This document shows positions 14,284 to 21,457 of a DNA stretch of 32,879 nt, piece after piece. The position numbers and the translations under genes were made by a program. A model generated the notes under the pieces. It had not been told where the DNA came from. It made no database searches and was given only the letters and a program-made list of their open reading frames with translations. The stretch is from Oscillospiraceae bacterium. Lineage in GTDB: Bacteria; Bacillota; Clostridia; Oscillospirales; Oscillospiraceae. Each line of letters begins with the position of its first letter. The first letter of the stretch is position 1. Where the stretch lies: positions 1-32,879 of the forward strand of contig JAFWTG010000117.1 in assembly GCA_017519005.1 (NCBI GenBank), in the 5' to 3' direction.

Positions 14284-15849
14284 TTATTCAAAATCGGGAA
14301 TCAGCGCTTCCACAGCCTTCACCAGCTCGCCGGAGCGAACCAGCCGTTCTATTTTTTCAATGTCCAGTCGAATCTCACGATCCTCCGCCATAAAGGGAAT
14401 CAAAGCGCGGACCTTATCGTAGACAATCTGAACCGCGGGGGAGAGGCCCTCGCCCCAGGGACCTACGCGGCGGCGAATATCCACTGCCTGACAGGCTGTC
14501 AGCAGCTCATAGGCCAGGACGGAGCGGGTGTTTTCCAGAATCAGACCGGCCTTCCGGGCGGCGGTGGTGCCCATGGAGACGAAGTCCTCCTGGTTGGCGG
14601 AGGAAGGAATCGTGTCTACGCAGGCGGGATGGGCGAAGACCTTGTTTTCCGAGGCCATGGAAGCCGCGGTGTACTGGACGATCATAAAGCCGCTGTTGAC
14701 GCCGGCCTTGGTGGTGAGGAAGGGCGTCAGACCGTTGGACAGAGCGGCGTTCACCATACGCTCGGTCCGGCGCTCGGAGATGGAGGCCAGCTCCGCGCAG
14801 GCGATTCCGAGGAAGTCGAAGGGAAGGGCCATGGGCTCGCCGTGGAAATTGCCGCCGGAAATGACGGCCTCGTCCTCCAGGAACATCAGAGGATTGTCGG
14901 TCACGGCGTTCAGCTCGATTTCCACCTTTTCCTGCACGTAGGCGAGGGCGTCCCGGACGGCGCCGTGGACCTGAGGGATACAGCGCAGGGCGTAGGCGTC
15001 CTGCACCCTGGCCCGCTGGCACCTTTGCAGGATTTCCCCGTCGGCTGTCAGCAGACGGACGTTCCGGGCGACCTTGATCTGACCCTTCTGACCCCGGGCG
15101 GTGTGCATCCGCTCCTGGAAGGCGTCCAGCTGGCCGCCCAGAGCGGTGAAGCTGACGGAAGCGATGATATCCGCCAGCTTGGCGGCTTGCAAAGTATCAT
15201 AGAGATAGAGCGCGCCGACGCTGGTCATTGCGCAGGTGCCGTTGGTGATGCCAAGGCCTTCCTTGCTGACCAGCGTATCCAGAACGGGAATCCCCGCCAG
15301 CTCCATCGCCTTGGCGCCGTCGTATTCCACGCCCTGATAGCGAGCCCTGCCGCGGCCCAACAGAACCAGCCCCATGTGACTCAGCGGAGCCAGATCGCCA
15401 GAGGCGCCGAGAGAGCCCTTCTGCGGGATGACGGGGGTAACGCCGCGGTTGAGCATCTCCGCGAGCATCGTGACCAGCAGCGGACGAACGCCGCTGATGC
15501 CGACGCAGAGGGCGTTGGCGCGCAGCAGCATCATGCCGCGGACCTGCTCGTCGGAATAGGGTTCGCCCGTGCCGACAGCATGACTCAGAATCAGGTTGGT
15601 GGAAAGCTTTGCGCTCATATCCTCCGGGACGGCCACGTTTGCAAAATCACCGAAGCCGGTGGTGATGCCGTAGGCCACGCGCTTTTCCCGGGAAATGCGG
15701 TCAGCTAACGCGCGGGACCGGATCATGGCCTGCATGGCCTCCTCCGAAATGGTCACCTTTGCGCCGTATCGGGAAACAGCTACAAAGTCCGGAAGCCGCA
15801 GGTCATGTCCGGTCAGAACGACGGTTTGGCCGCTATGGGGATAATCCAT
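14284..15849 (-). CDS. hutH: Histidine ammonia-lyase
   Basis: A 521-residue lyase that deaminates L-histidine to urocanate and ammonia, the committed step of the pathway. The self-forming MIO cofactor comes from Ala149-Ser150-Gly151 in the motif GSLGASGDLAPLSHMG, which is intact. The N-terminal YGITTGFG segment (Tyr60) supplies the catalytic tyrosine. Further family motifs are QDAYALRCIPQVHGA, DNPL and SGGNFHGEP. AAGGAG lies 11 bases before the ATG, a rather long spacing. It is the first gene of hutHUI-ftcD-fchA and is served by the promoter at 15922-15950. No HutP-type regulator and no histidine permease is in the window. Confidence 0.97.
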   Translation of the reverse strand: MDYPHSGQTVVLTGHDLRLPDFVAVSRYGAKVTISEEAMQAMIRSRALADRISREKRVAYGITTGFGDFANVAVPEDMSAKLSTNLILSHAVGTGEPYSDEQVRGMMLLRANALCVGISGVRPLLVTMLAEMLNRGVTPVIPQKGSLGASGDLAPLSHMGLVLLGRGRARYQGVEYDGAKAMELAGIPVLDTLVSKEGLGITNGTCAMTSVGALYLYDTLQAAKLADIIASVSFTALGGQLDAFQERMHTARGQKGQIKVARNVRLLTADGEILQRCQRARVQDAYALRCIPQVHGAVRDALAYVQEKVEIELNAVTDNPLMFLEDEAVISGGNFHGEPMALPFDFLGIACAELASISERRTERMVNAALSNGLTPFLTTKAGVNSGFMIVQYTAASMASENKVFAHPACVDTIPSSANQEDFVSMGTTAARKAGLILENTRSVLAYELLTACQAVDIRRRVGPWGEGLSPAVQIVYDKVRALIPFMAEDREIRLDIEKIERLVRSGELVKAVEALIPDFE

Positions 15850-15880
15850 GGTAGAACACGCTCCTTAATTCATTGTGCTG

Positions 15881-15912
15881 TGTTGAGAACGGGCTCCGGG
15901 GAGCCCACAACA
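15881..15912 (-). promoter_or_regulatory. Palindrome at the 5' end of the hut transcript
   Basis: GGGCTCC (15891-15897) and GGAGCCC (15900-15906) form a perfect 7-bp stem, with an outer TGTTG/CAACA stem (15881-15885 and 15908-15912). It starts about 10 bases after the hutH -10 box, so it would lie at the very 5' end of the mRNA, or act as DNA operator covering the start site. No T-run follows, so it is not an intrinsic terminator. Confidence 0.5.
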
Positions 15913-15921
15913 TTCTTGAAT

Positions 15922-15950
15922 ATTATAGCCTAATCGATTCCGAATTGCAA
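15922..15950 (-). promoter_or_regulatory. Promoter of the hut operon
   Basis: On the minus strand TTGCAA (15945-15950), a 17-base spacer and TATAAT (15922-15927), 73 bases before the hutH ATG. The spacing is ideal and the -10 box is a full consensus match. Confidence 0.75.
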
Positions 15951-16014
15951 GGGATAATATCAACAGTTTGCACAATTCCGTCGGATTCACAATCCGTTTT
16001 TTCACGGAGACTGC

Positions 16015-16042
16015 TTGACATCAAAGAGATTCCGATTATAAT
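16015..16042 (+). promoter_or_regulatory. Promoter of the GtrA-like gene
   Basis: TTGACA (16015-16020), a 16-base spacer and TATAAT (16037-16042), 43 bases before the ATG. Both boxes match consensus exactly. It is divergent from the hut promoter, with 64 bases between the two -35 boxes. Confidence 0.8.
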
Positions 16043-16084
16043 ATCGATAAAGAAATAATCCATCACGGGAAAGGCGGCTGCTGC

Positions 16085-16528
16085 ATGAAGAAGCTGATCC
16101 AAAAACTGCTGAATCGGGAGACGATCCTGTATCTTGTCTTCGGCGTGCTGACGACGGTGCTGAACGTTGCGGTCTTCTGGCTGATGAACCGGATACTCGG
16201 GGAAGAGCTGGTGCTGGTCAATAATGCCGTCGCCTTTGTCGCGGCTGTGATCTTTGCCTACGTCACGAACAAGCTGTTCGTTTTTGAGAGCAAGAGCTGG
16301 TCCGCAAAGACTCTGCGCGTGGAGATACCCGCCTTCGTCGGCGCGCGGCTGGTCTCCTTCGGCCTGGAAGAGCTGCTGCTCTGGATCTCCGCCGACGTGC
16401 TGAAGGTCGGTCAATATGAGCTGCTTGGAATTGACGGACTGATTATCGCCAAGCTGCTGATTCAGGTGCTTGTGGTCGTTCTGAATTACATCTTCAGCAA
16501 GTTCTTCATCTTCCGGAAAAAGTCATGA
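16085..16528 (+). CDS. GtrA-like membrane protein
   Basis: A 147-residue integral membrane protein of the GtrA family, proteins thought to move lipid-linked sugars across the membrane for teichoic-acid or polysaccharide glycosylation. Four hydrophobic segments are visible: about residues 14-33 (ILYLVFGVLTTVLNVAVFWL), 43-62 (NNAVAFVAAVIFAYVTNKLF), 80-100 and 118-140. The family-typical FAYVTNKLFVF and the closing NYIFSKFFIFR are both present. The translation signal is weak (AAAGGCGG, about 10 bases away) although the promoter is strong. No glycosyltransferase partner lies next to it; the hut operon is divergent and appears unrelated. Confidence 0.88.
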   Translation: MKKLIQKLLNRETILYLVFGVLTTVLNVAVFWLMNRILGEELVLVNNAVAFVAAVIFAYVTNKLFVFESKSWSAKTLRVEIPAFVGARLVSFGLEELLLWISADVLKVGQYELLGIDGLIIAKLLIQVLVVVLNYIFSKFFIFRKKS

Positions 16529-16535
16529 AGATACA

Positions 16536-16568
16536 GCAGGACCGTCGGCATGCTGCCGGCGGTCCTGC
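16536..16568. terminator. Hairpin between convergent GtrA-like and Cys4 protein genes
   Basis: GCAGGACCG (16536-16544) pairs with CGGTCCTGC (16560-16568); a T-G pair and CGGCA/TGCCG extend it to a 15-bp stem with a TGC loop. The following T-run is weak (CTTATGTT), but the place between convergent stops fits a terminator. Confidence 0.75.
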
Positions 16569-16580
16569 CTTATGTTCGGT

Positions 16581-16790
16581 TTACAGAGAAAAATCCTCTT
16601 CCTGAAATTTTGAAAAATCCTTCGCCTTGTAGCGGGAGGGCTTACGTTTCAGCGGATCGTATTTGAATCTCCAGCATTTGCCGTCGGGAGATACGAAGCC
16701 CTTTTTGGCGCAGAGCATCTGTTCACCGCTGGTTTGCCCTGCGTGCGCGCAATAGGAACAGAATTTCGCAACGTTTTTTCGAAACAGCAT
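16581..16790 (-). CDS. Small four-cysteine protein, function unknown
   Basis: A 69-residue basic protein with cysteines at residues 11, 14, 27 and 39 in a C-x2-C-x12-C-x11-C pattern, which could bind zinc or an iron-sulfur cluster. The segment KCWRFKYDPLKRKPSRYK is a recurring feature of short Clostridia proteins of this kind that I recall, but I know of no function. The ATG has GGAGG about 6 bases upstream. It lies 33 bases downstream of ylbJ on the same strand and is probably co-transcribed with it. Confidence 0.7.
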   Translation of the reverse strand: MLFRKNVAKFCSYCAHAGQTSGEQMLCAKKGFVSPDGKCWRFKYDPLKRKPSRYKAKDFSKFQEEDFSL

Positions 16791-16823
16791 GACAAGCCTC
16801 CGCGTATGTTCTGATTTGCTTTA

Positions 16824-17861
16824 TTATAGCACAGAGTTTGTCTTTTTCCAACGTCTTTTTGCGAAAAAAGAAAAAAAGATTCCGAGAATGACAAATAGGA
16901 TCGGCAGAAGCCGGCGAAAGGGGGCTTGGCCGCATTGCGGCGCGGACAGAAACAGCGCCAGCGTTCCGGACAGAATCCCGTGCAGCAGCTTTCCGAGCAG
17001 ATAACGCCGCATCGGAAGGCCCTCCGACCGAAAGAACAGCGCGGCCTGCAGATGGACGCAGAGACCGCCCCAGCCGCTCAGAAACGCCGCCAGCGGAAAT
17101 GCGCTGGAAGTCGGAAGCTCCCGCAGAAGCTCGGAGCCGCCGGCCAGCTCCAGAAATCCGGACAGTCCGGCCCGCAGGACGGGCGGAAGTAAGGAAATCG
17201 GCAGGACGGCCTCCACACAGGCCCAAACGGAACGGAAAAACACGACGGAGCCGGCCAGGCGCAGCATACTCAGCGCGCAGTCTCCGATGGCTTCCGGGAG
17301 GACCTGAAAGAACCCGCACTTGTTGGGCCTTTGCCCCCGTGCTGCGCGGGAGGGAGACGGCTCAGGCATTGGACGAAGCAGAAAGCCGACAAGCAGCAGC
17401 GAAATGAAATGAATCAGGAAAAGCGCCGCGCCGAGAACGGGATCCCGCAGGATTCCGCCCAACACGCCGATCAGAAAGGCCGGTCCAGCGATGTTGCAGA
17501 CCGCCGACAGGCGGATTGCCTCCTTCCGGGTCAAAACCCGTTTCCGGCAGAATGTTGCGGTCAGCTGAGCGCCCAGCGGATATCCGCCCAGCAAGCCCAG
17601 CAGGATCGGCAGGGCAAATCGTCCCGGGAGCCCCGGCAGACGAAGGCTGCCCTGCGGCTTGAATCGGTCTGCATTTGCTGTCGGCTCCATTCTCACCAGG
17701 CAGGCGGCGGACACCTGAATCGGAAACAGGGCGGGTATGAGCCTTGTTCCAACCTGACGAAGTCCGTCCCGTACACCCGCGGCCGCCTCCGCCGGGAAAC
17801 ACAGAAACAGAACGACGCCCAACAGCGGCGCGAAGAATCGCAAGCGGTCAAAATGCTTCAA
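16824..17861 (-). CDS. ylbJ: Sporulation integral membrane protein YlbJ-like
   Basis: A 345-residue polytopic membrane protein. The start is TTG 17861, which has GGAGGG 7 bases upstream; an open frame continues upstream to 18038 but would run through yqfC on the other strand and lacks these signals. Several hydrophobic helices are visible, including FFAPLLGVVLFLCF near the N-terminus and LPILFVILGIFFSFF at the C-terminus. GLLGGYPLGAQL and NIAGPAFLIGVLG are motifs of the nucleoside-recognition/Gate-type fold shared by YlbJ and related spore-maturation proteins. In Bacillus ylbJ is made in the mother cell under sigma-E and is needed for spore cortex formation. Divergent placement next to yqfC supports a sporulation role. 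Confidence 0.82.
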   Translation of the reverse strand: MKHFDRLRFFAPLLGVVLFLCFPAEAAAGVRDGLRQVGTRLIPALFPIQVSAACLVRMEPTANADRFKPQGSLRLPGLPGRFALPILLGLLGGYPLGAQLTATFCRKRVLTRKEAIRLSAVCNIAGPAFLIGVLGGILRDPVLGAALFLIHFISLLLVGFLLRPMPEPSPSRAARGQRPNKCGFFQVLPEAIGDCALSMLRLAGSVVFFRSVWACVEAVLPISLLPPVLRAGLSGFLELAGGSELLRELPTSSAFPLAAFLSGWGGLCVHLQAALFFRSEGLPMRRYLLGKLLHGILSGTLALFLSAPQCGQAPFRRLLPILFVILGIFFSFFAKRRWKKTNSVL

Positions 17862-17868
17862 GTGCGTT

Positions 17869-17874
17869 CCCTCC
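17869..17874 (-). promoter_or_regulatory. Ribosome-binding site that sets the ylbJ TTG start
   Basis: On the minus strand GGAGGG lies 7 bases before TTG 17861; a second overlapping GGAGGG lies 4 bases further upstream. No upstream in-frame ATG has a site this good. Confidence 0.65.
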
Positions 17875-17883
17875 CTCCGGAAA

Positions 17884-17919
17884 AGCCTATGCAAGAACGC
17901 GGCGCGGCTTGCATAGGCT
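17884..17919. promoter_or_regulatory. 12-bp perfect inverted repeat between divergent ylbJ and yqfC
   Basis: AGCCTATGCAAG (17884-17895) and CTTGCATAGGCT (17908-17919) are exact reverse complements around a 12-base GC-rich loop. It lies 27 bases before the yqfC ATG and 22 bases before the ylbJ start. It may be an operator, or the CATAGGCT on each strand could be the -10 part of a sporulation-sigma promoter; neither can be settled here. Confidence 0.5.
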
Positions 17920-17946
17920 GAAGCAGCATCTTCAAGGAGGGTTCCC

Positions 17947-18228
17947 ATGAAAAACGCGAGAATATTCACGCAAAGGCTCCTGGCAGCCGCGGATTTCCCC
18001 GGAGAAATCCTGACCGGCGTACCTGTCGTCGAAATCAAGGGAGACTCGGAGGCAGTCGTGATCTCCCATCGCGGGGTGATCTCCTACGACGAATCCAGCG
18101 TTCGGATCGCTTCCGCGCTGGGAGAGCTTCGGATCGAGGGGGACGGCTTGACGGTGTTTCGCATGAATCGGGAACGGATCGTGCTGCATGGCAGCGTCCG
18201 GCGGGTGTCTGTCGGAGCGGAGCCATGA
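17947..18228 (+). CDS. yqfC: Sporulation protein YqfC (YabP/YqfC family)
   Basis: A 93-residue protein of the YabP/YqfC family, small beta-rich proteins made during sporulation. Family features are TGVPVVEIKGDSEAVVISHRG, then VISYDESSVRIASALGELRIEGDGL, ending in a short strand pattern HGSVRRVSVG. No signal peptide or membrane helix is seen. AAGGAGGG lies 5 bases before the ATG. It overlaps yqfD by 4 bases (ATGA), the arrangement known from Bacillus where the pair is under sigma-E control. A role in forespore engulfment or coat assembly is known only loosely for the family. Confidence 0.9.
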   Translation: MKNARIFTQRLLAAADFPGEILTGVPVVEIKGDSEAVVISHRGVISYDESSVRIASALGELRIEGDGLTVFRMNRERIVLHGSVRRVSVGAEP

Positions 18229-19439
18229 AGAAGCGTCTGCGCGGAACGCTGCGTCTGGCGGTCCTCGGCGCATCGCCGGAGCGCTGCTTCAACCGCTGGT
18301 CCCGGGCGAATCTTCCGTTTTGGTCTCTTGAAAAAAAGTCGGAGCTGATTTTTCACTGTACGGCGTACCGCAGCGATTTGCAAATGCTGCGGGGGGAGGC
18401 TGCCCGCGCGCAGTGCGAATTGCAGATTCTCGGCCTCTACGGACTTCCGACGCTGCTTGCGCGGGTTCGCAGAAGAAGCGTCCTGACATTCGGACTTCTG
18501 CTTTCCGTCGCGGCGGTTCTGTATCTGCAGAGCTTCGTCTGGTTTATCCGTGTGGACGGCAATTCAGGCGTTCGCACCGAAACGATCCTGCAAGCGCTCT
18601 CCGAGGAGGGCGTCCGCTTCGGCGCGAAGGGTGCGGCGATCGATTCCGAGGATCTGAAGAACCGAATGCTCAATCGTATTCCGAAGCTGTCCTGGATCGC
18701 CGTCAACCGCTCCGGCGGCGTTCTGACGGTGCTCTGCGCCGAACGCGAGACCGTACAGCCGCCTCTGGATCAGCGGGGACTGGCGAACGTGGTTGCAAGC
18801 CGTCCCGGCGTGATTCGCGAGATCAACGTCATCAACGGCTTTTCGGAGCTGAAGCCCGGAGACGCGGTCAGGACCGGAGACATTCTGATCTCCGGGGTCA
18901 TGGAATGGACGACCCGCATACAGATGACCCATGCCAGCGGAGAGGTCTTTGCGGACAGCTTTCGCGCGCTTGTGCTTTCATGCCCGGCTTCCGTCTGGAA
19001 AAAGCACTACACAGGGCGGACAGAACGCTGCGTCACAATAATTTTTCAAAGAAAAAGAAGAAAAATATCAGGAAACAGTGGAATTTTCGGTACGATGTGT
19101 GATAGAATGGTGGAAACAAGCGAATGGACTCTGCCGGGCGGCTGGACCCTGCCCATCAGAATCGAGACCGTTACCCTTCGCGAGTACGTGCTGGAGCCGG
19201 TCTCGGTGACGCCCTCCGAAGCGAATTGTCTGCTGGACGCGGAAGCGCTCCGGCTGACGGAGGACGATATGATTGCCGGAAAGGTGCGGGCAAGAGTCAC
19301 AAAGCTGCAAAAGCGCGAGGACGGCTATATTTGTCAGGCGGACTTGAATTGCACGGAGCTGATTTCAAGAACCGTCCCCTTTGAGCCGTTCGGAGAGGAA
19401 GAAGTACATGGAGAAGTTAATCAACGCGGAACGGATTGA
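18225..19439 (+). CDS. yqfD: Sporulation protein YqfD
   Basis: A 404-residue protein of the YqfD family, a mother-cell sporulation protein. A basic N-terminal cytoplasmic region of about 80 residues precedes one membrane helix (VLTFGLLLSVAAVLYLQSFV, about residues 86-105). A POTRA-like segment follows (RVDGNSGVRTETILQALSEEG), then a family-typical stretch with LSWIAVNRSGGVLTVLCAER and a GDAVRTGDILISGV hybrid motif. The C-terminus carries a substantial extracytoplasmic domain. It overlaps yqfC by 4 bases and the phoH start by 32 bases, so it belongs to the same operon. The length and order match the Bacillus yqfC-yqfD-phoH cluster. Confidence 0.9.
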   Translation: MKKRLRGTLRLAVLGASPERCFNRWSRANLPFWSLEKKSELIFHCTAYRSDLQMLRGEAARAQCELQILGLYGLPTLLARVRRRSVLTFGLLLSVAAVLYLQSFVWFIRVDGNSGVRTETILQALSEEGVRFGAKGAAIDSEDLKNRMLNRIPKLSWIAVNRSGGVLTVLCAERETVQPPLDQRGLANVVASRPGVIREINVINGFSELKPGDAVRTGDILISGVMEWTTRIQMTHASGEVFADSFRALVLSCPASVWKKHYTGRTERCVTIIFQRKRRKISGNSGIFGTMCDRMVETSEWTLPGGWTLPIRIETVTLREYVLEPVSVTPSEANCLLDAEALRLTEDDMIAGKVRARVTKLQKREDGYICQADLNCTELISRTVPFEPFGEEEVHGEVNQRGTD

Positions 19440-20406
19440 GCAAATCATCAGCGTATTCGGAAATTTCGACGAAAACGTGAAACGGATCGAACAGACCTTT
19501 GACGTTCACGTGACCAACCGAGGAACCGAGCTCAAGGTTTCCGGCGAGCCGGAGGCGGCGGAGAGGGCCTGCAAGGCCATCGAGGGACTGCTGTCTCTGG
19601 CCGCAAAGGGGGAGACCATCGACGAGCAGAAGGTCCGCTATCTGATCGACCTGGTATCCTCCGGCAACGAGGACAAAATCGGAGAGATGGCGAAGGACGT
19701 GGTCTGCATCACCGCCAAGGGCAAGCCCATCAAGGCCAAGACCCTGGGCCAGCAGCGCTATATGAAGGCCATCATGAAAAACACCATCACCATCGGCGTC
19801 GGTCCGGCCGGCACCGGCAAGACCTATCTGGCTGTGGCCGCCGCCGTGGCCGCCTTCCGGGAGAAGACGGTCAACCGGATCATTCTGACCCGTCCCGCGG
19901 TGGAGGCGGGGGAGCGGCTGGGTTTCCTGCCCGGCGATCTGCAGAACAAGGTAGACCCCTATCTGCGACCCCTTTACGACGCCCTCTTCGATATGCTGGG
20001 GCCGGAGACCTATCAGAAATACCTGGAAAAGGGCAACATTGAAGTGGCGCCTCTGGCCTATATGCGCGGCCGTACGCTGGACGACAGCTTTATCATCCTG
20101 GACGAGGCCCAGAATACTACCCGCGAGCAGATGAAAATGTTCCTGACCCGTCTGGGCTTCGGCTCCAAGATTGTCATCACCGGCGATGTGACCCAGATCG
20201 ACCTGCCCACCGACAAGACCAGCGGCCTGAAGGAAGCGCTGAAAGTGCTGGAGAACATTCCGGACATTGCCATCTGCCGCCTTACCGCTTCGGACGTAGT
20301 CCGCCACGCCCTGGTCCAGAGCATCGTGGCCGCTTACGATAAGTACGAAAACGCCAAGGTTCAGCCGGAGAAGAAGACGCCTGTAAAGAACTACCGAAAG
20401 AGATGA
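19408..20406 (+). CDS. phoH: PhoH-family ATPase
   Basis: A 332-residue cytoplasmic P-loop protein. ATG 19408 is chosen over the upstream TTG 19381: it has GGAGAGG upstream and reduces overlap with yqfD to 32 bases. Walker A is GPAGTGKT (about residues 128-135), Walker B is FIILDEAQN, and the conserved TRPAVEAGERLGFLPGD and TGDVTQIDLP segments are intact. Before the ATPase core, residues about 15-70 resemble a KH/PhoH-like N-terminal domain. PhoH proteins are proposed RNA-directed ATPases and are nearly always next to ybeY, as here, suggesting a shared role in rRNA maturation or turnover; the exact reaction is not established. The stop overlaps the ybeY start by 4 bases. Confidence 0.95.
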   Translation: MEKLINAERIEQIISVFGNFDENVKRIEQTFDVHVTNRGTELKVSGEPEAAERACKAIEGLLSLAAKGETIDEQKVRYLIDLVSSGNEDKIGEMAKDVVCITAKGKPIKAKTLGQQRYMKAIMKNTITIGVGPAGTGKTYLAVAAAVAAFREKTVNRIILTRPAVEAGERLGFLPGDLQNKVDPYLRPLYDALFDMLGPETYQKYLEKGNIEVAPLAYMRGRTLDDSFIILDEAQNTTREQMKMFLTRLGFGSKIVITGDVTQIDLPTDKTSGLKEALKVLENIPDIAICRLTASDVVRHALVQSIVAAYDKYENAKVQPEKKTPVKNYRKR

Positions 20407-20909
20407 ATCCAATGAAAAATAAGATTGTCATTACGTTTCAAATTGAGAAAGGCGTCCGTCGCCTGCCCCTGTGGCTGCATCTGAAAAAGTGCATCGAGGC
20501 CGCGCTGGAGGCGGAGCGCGTGAACGCGCCCTGCGAGATCAACGTCCTGGTGGCGGACAATCCCACAATCAAGGCCATTAACAAGGCCTACCGGAACATT
20601 GACCGGGAGACCGACGTGCTGTCCTTCCCCATGTTCCAGTTTGAGCCGGGGAAGCTGCCGAAGGACCTGAGCGGGTACCTGGACCCCGAGACCGGCCTGC
20701 TGCCGCTGGGCGATATGGCCATCTCCTATGAAAAGGCCAGGGCACAGGCGGAGGAATTCGGCCACAGCGTCAAGCGGGAGCTGGGCTATCTGACCATCCA
20801 TTCCATCCTGCACCTCCTCGGCTACGACCACGTGGACGAGGGCCCCATGAAAAAGCAGATGCGGGCGCGGGAAGAGGCCATCTGCCAAATGATCGACCTG
20901 GAACGGTAG
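20403..20909 (+). CDS. ybeY: Endoribonuclease YbeY (rRNA maturation)
   Basis: A 168-residue zinc metalloprotein involved in 16S rRNA 3'-end maturation and ribosome quality control. The diagnostic metal site is present: GHSVKRELGYLTIHSILHLL followed by GYDH, giving the three zinc-binding histidines of the H-x3-H-x5-H type. The segment RETDVLSFPMFQFEPG is the family's N-terminal signature. ATG 20403 overlaps the phoH stop (ATGA); ATG 20412 three codons later is an alternative. The operon position between phoH and era is the standard Firmicutes one, though here a GNAT gene separates it from era. Confidence 0.96.
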   Translation: MNPMKNKIVITFQIEKGVRRLPLWLHLKKCIEAALEAERVNAPCEINVLVADNPTIKAINKAYRNIDRETDVLSFPMFQFEPGKLPKDLSGYLDPETGLLPLGDMAISYEKARAQAEEFGHSVKRELGYLTIHSILHLLGYDHVDEGPMKKQMRAREEAICQMIDLER

Positions 20910-20910
20910 A

Positions 20911-20949
20911 GCAAATTGAAAGTTGAAAATGGAAAGCTGACAATTGTCT
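20911..20949 (+). repeat. AT-rich repeat-like segment at the ybeY-GNAT junction
   Basis: The stretch has repeated TTGAAAR-type and AATTG units (TTGAAAGTTGAAAATGG, then GACAATTG), standing out from the GC-rich surroundings. It resembles short dispersed TTGA-unit repeats found between genes in Clostridia, as I recall. It supplies the first codons of the GNAT gene. A single copy is in view. Confidence 0.4.
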
Positions 20950-21455
20950 TTCAGGAGGCTGTCCCGGAAGATGCGTCGATTCTGACGGAGATCCGTCGAA
21001 GGTGCTGGGACGCGACCTATCGGGGAATTTACCCGGACGAGATGATCGACGACTACGATTTTTCCTCCCACAGCGCCAGAGACTTTGCCCGGATCAGCGA
21101 TCCGGAAAACGCCGTCTGGCTCGTTATGGACGGTGCGGACTGCGTGGGCTATCTCTACGTCGGCCCCTGCGGCTACGGTCCCTACAAGGACTTTGCGTTC
21201 TGCCTGAACAGTCTGTATTTTCTCCCGGAATACCAGCATATCGGTCTCGGCAGAAGGGCCTTCGCCCTTGCTGCCGCGGAATGCCGCCGCCGGGGATATG
21301 AAAAATTCTTCTGCGGCTGCAACGCCCACAACCGCAGCGCCAGAGCGTTCTATGAGCACATGGGCGGGGTTCTGGGCGCGGAATCTGCCGGGCATAAGAA
21401 TAAAGCCGAAGATCAGGTATATTACGAGTTTTATCTGAATACCAAGGAGAGATAA
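20916..21455 (+). CDS. GNAT-family N-acetyltransferase
   Basis: A 179-residue acetyl-CoA-dependent transferase. After the first strand (LTIVFQEAVPEDASILTEI) come the helix with WDATYRGIYPDEMIDDY, a central strand pair (LVMDGADCVGYLYVGP), NSLYFLPEYQHIGLGRRAF, which is the acetyl-CoA-binding Q/R-x-x-G-x-G/A loop (here QHIGLG), and the closing NRSARAFYEHMGG typical of the fold. The substrate is unknown. The only usable upstream start in this frame is TTG 20916, because a stop lies at 20907; no good Shine-Dalgarno is present and the start falls in AT-rich repeat-like DNA. It sits 6 bases after ybeY and 2 bases before era, in the place where other Firmicutes carry dgkA and cdd. Confidence 0.82.
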   Translation: MKVENGKLTIVFQEAVPEDASILTEIRRRCWDATYRGIYPDEMIDDYDFSSHSARDFARISDPENAVWLVMDGADCVGYLYVGPCGYGPYKDFAFCLNSLYFLPEYQHIGLGRRAFALAAAECRRRGYEKFFCGCNAHNRSARAFYEHMGGVLGAESAGHKNKAEDQVYYEFYLNTKER

Positions 21456-21457
21456 GA

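Noticed and set aside
12316-15708. A plus-strand open frame of about 1130 codons opposite hutU and hutH
   Set aside because: It is in the codon-aligned antisense frame of two well-recognised enzymes and runs across their junction; the product has no known domain.
17862-18038. Upstream extension of the ylbJ frame to an ATG at 18038
   Set aside because: It would overlap the whole start of yqfC on the other strand and the intergenic palindrome; TTG 17861 has the better ribosome-binding site and the usual protein length.
20391-21395. Minus-strand open frame opposite ybeY and the GNAT gene
   Set aside because: Antisense to two recognised families; part of its product reads the TTGA-unit repeat backwards, a usual artefact of such repeats.
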